A DNA stretch of 64,000 nt, from assembly GCA_026168455.1 (NCBI GenBank), contig CM047428.1, positions 17,202,759 to 17,266,758 on the forward strand. Direction: 5' to 3'. The notes beneath the pieces were generated by a model. It did not search any database. It was not told where the DNA came from and worked only from the letters and a program-made list of their open reading frames with translations. The first letter of the stretch is position 1, and every line of letters begins with the position of its first letter. Source of the DNA: Theocolax elegans. Taxonomy: Eukaryota; Arthropoda; Insecta; Hymenoptera; Cerocephalidae. Below, piece after piece: positions 62,328 to 64,000 of this stretch. The translations under genes were made by a program, and so were the position numbers.

Positions 62328-62330
62328 CAT
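62328..62330 (-). CDS. Start codon at the 3' end of exon 1 of the PKI-like gene
   Basis: Read on the minus strand, an ATG is followed at once by a strong donor, ATG|GTAAGT. An in-frame TAG lies six codons upstream (TAG ACT TAT ATA AGT GAT ATG), so this ATG would be the first codon and the rest of the exon 5' UTR. The next good acceptor downstream, at 59251, opens directly on a long coding frame in phase 0, so the two join as ATG|CTT. The 5' boundary of the exon was not found. A CT-rich tract on this strand lies at 62453-62498 and a GC-rich island lies further upstream. A different ATG or an extra 5' exon is possible. Confidence 0.5.
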
Positions 62331-62457
62331 ATCACTTATATAAGTCTAGTAAATTTTCTTCAAACGCACATCCAATATTATTAGCACTAACCGACCAATA
62401 TTGGTGCAAGAACCTTCCCGATTTCGAAGTATCAGAGAACTCGACCGTAAGAGAGGA

Positions 62458-62490
<33 letters not shown>

Positions 62491-64000
62491 AGAGAGGGAA
62501 GCAGTTAGAAGCGTACCGGTCGAGGGAAATTGATATCCAGCCAATTAGGGGTCAATTTCGCGAGAATAGCCAAGAGTATATCGATAAAGCATCTTCGTTG
62601 GTGGTTCCTCCCTTCATCGATCGTTTTGATACGAAACATTGACTTAAGACCACTTAACAGTCGGTTGGAGTTCTTCCCTTACGTCGAAGGCGTATTCCCT
62701 CTCACCAGGATTGACTTTAGGGTCGGTCAGCGAGCTTCGTCGCCTCAGAGTGGCCATTACCGGTCACGGCCTCATTTTCCACGATCGCCAAGAGAGAACC
62801 ACGGGATTCCACGGCTTGCGAAAGCTTTCCCGTTATAATTCGTCCCAATTAGCGTTGAATCGTGATGCAGCGCCCTGAGTGGAGCTTCTTCCTTATACTA
62901 TCACTCAAACGCGGTCAACTTGCGCTTCCTGCGCTTCGTCCTGCGCTTCGTCCTTTTGATGACGTTACCATTCGATCTAACTAGACAGCTTTCAGACCTC
63001 TTACTACCGAATTAACCTTTTCCAAGACAACGATTGTCTCGAAAACGTTCCAACTTCTCCTTTCAAAACACTGGATAACTCTGGATTAATCTTAAACACA
63101 TTTTAAGATTTATACGTACATCATCATCACATTTACAGTATTGAAAAAACTTGAAGGTATATAGAGTTAAAAGAATTAAGTAACGAATTATTGTGGCTAA
63201 TAAACTCTGGTATATGTATATATACCGTCTATTTCGCGAATATATACGTTTCTATCAATTTTCTATTTCTCGAAGTAGCGAGAAGCTTACTTAGGAGTAT
63301 ACTTTGGCGATCTTAACAATGGGACAACTGTAAGTGGGCTCTCTTGCTCTCCCTTAAGGGAAACTGCGACGCATCCGAAACTCTTCTGGATCTAGAGCAA
63401 AGTCAGTGTGGACACTTTCTCGATAGTTTCGCAACGTCTTTTGGGAGAGGAGCGAGACTTTCGGCTAGTTCGGTCTCGCTGCACCCGGTCGACGGCTAAA
63501 ACGAGGGCCCTTCTCTCCGAAACTAGGCTACGCGTGACAGGCTCAAGGAGTTGTATTCTTACAAAACGATAAGACCAAACGATATTTTCGATCCTACTAC
63601 TCGAAATTGCCTTTGATGAGCTTTCGTGACATATTATACCTACCATGTTATTATCGGGAAAGTATATGCATGTCGAACAATTAAGTGAGTATAAACAAAT
63701 TAATTAATTGTAATAAATTGTATATTAATTAATTATATACGTCGTAATCCAAAGCGCAATAAAATGCTTTCAACCGGTGGAGAATTAATCCTGGGCAACA
63801 ATCAAGAGGGAAAACATCGCGTAAACTGAAAAGTCGAACTTGCTACTAGATGGAGAAGAATAAGAGGAGCCAAAAGAAGCAGCAACAGTATAACAACGAA
63901 GAGAAAGGAAGAGGAAGAAGAAGACCTCCACCGGCCATCCAAGGTAGAGAAGGACACGTTTAAAGAATTAAAGTATCTAATGCGAAAGAAAGGTCCTTGA
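62331..64000. other. 5' UTR and upstream region of the minus-strand gene
   Basis: The 5' exon extends an unknown distance above 62330. A GA/CT microsatellite (62453-62498) and a GC-rich island (about 62.5-63.0 kb) follow, then a second island at 63.3-63.6 kb. Such islands are plausible promoter or enhancer sites, but no clear TATA or initiator element was recognised. Several frames are open here on both strands (for example 62530-62838 plus and 63392-63646 minus). None shows convincing splice sites. Confidence 0.3.
62453..62498. repeat. (GA)n microsatellite upstream of the start codon
   Basis: It lies about 120-170 bp upstream of the putative ATG, as CT on the transcribed strand, either within the 5' UTR or just before an acceptor. 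Confidence 0.95.

Noticed and set aside
62530..62838. Plus ORF of 102 codons and opposing minus frame (ESRGSLLAIVENEAVTG)
   Set aside because: Both strands are open and no splice sites of quality flank either frame, so island composition explains them.
1..64000. CRISPR array, bacterial operons, rRNA, integrated virus
   Set aside because: No spaced direct repeats, Shine-Dalgarno-linked ORFs, rRNA core sequences or viral polymerase motifs were seen. The window is eukaryotic intron-rich DNA.

Overview
This is eukaryotic nuclear DNA, most likely from an insect and plausibly a hymenopteran such as an ant, bee or wasp. The reasons are an AT-rich background without CpG depletion, short GC-rich islands every 2-4 kb, very many GA/CT, CA and TA microsatellites, small MITE-like elements, and coding sequence cut into small exons by introns of up to about 15 kb. 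I see no bacterial genes, rRNA, tRNA, CRISPR array or virus.

The main content appears to be one gene on the minus strand that spans most of the window. I assembled it from splice sites and reading-frame phase. Its exons, in transcription order, are: start codon at the end of a 5' exon (62328-62330), 59251-58959, 56792-56714, 48073-48011, 34630-34291, 19397-19347 and, tentatively, a terminal exon 4768-4695. The phases join without conflict (3+293+79+63+340+51+74 nt) into a 300-codon frame. The predicted protein has an acidic/helical N-terminus and a segment resembling the pseudosubstrate of PKI, the inhibitor of cAMP-dependent protein kinase (F-I then R-S-E-R-K-S-A-M, residues about 111-128). 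A Ser/Pro/Gln-rich region (residues 147-259) and a short tail follow. I do not recognise the whole protein. The PKI relationship is an inference from a short motif.

Regions. 62.3-64 kb: 5' exon and upstream DNA. 56.7-62.3 kb: exons 1-3 with short introns. 48-56.7 kb: intron with nested inverted-repeat elements at 54.4-55.9 kb. 34.6-48 kb: intron with two possible microexons. 19.4-34.3 kb: intron with a 400-bp fold-back element (27.16-27.56 kb), a duplicated block split by two oppositely oriented insertions (22.4-23.7 kb) and small ORFs or alternative exons. 4.8-19.3 kb: intron dominated by a compound tandem duplication (6.8-12.65 kb) carrying a MITE with inverted termini of about 50 bp. 1-4.7 kb: putative 3' end and flank.

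All exon calls come from reading the sequence without RNA or homology data. Confidence is highest where an open frame, an acceptor and a donor coincide and neighbouring phases agree.
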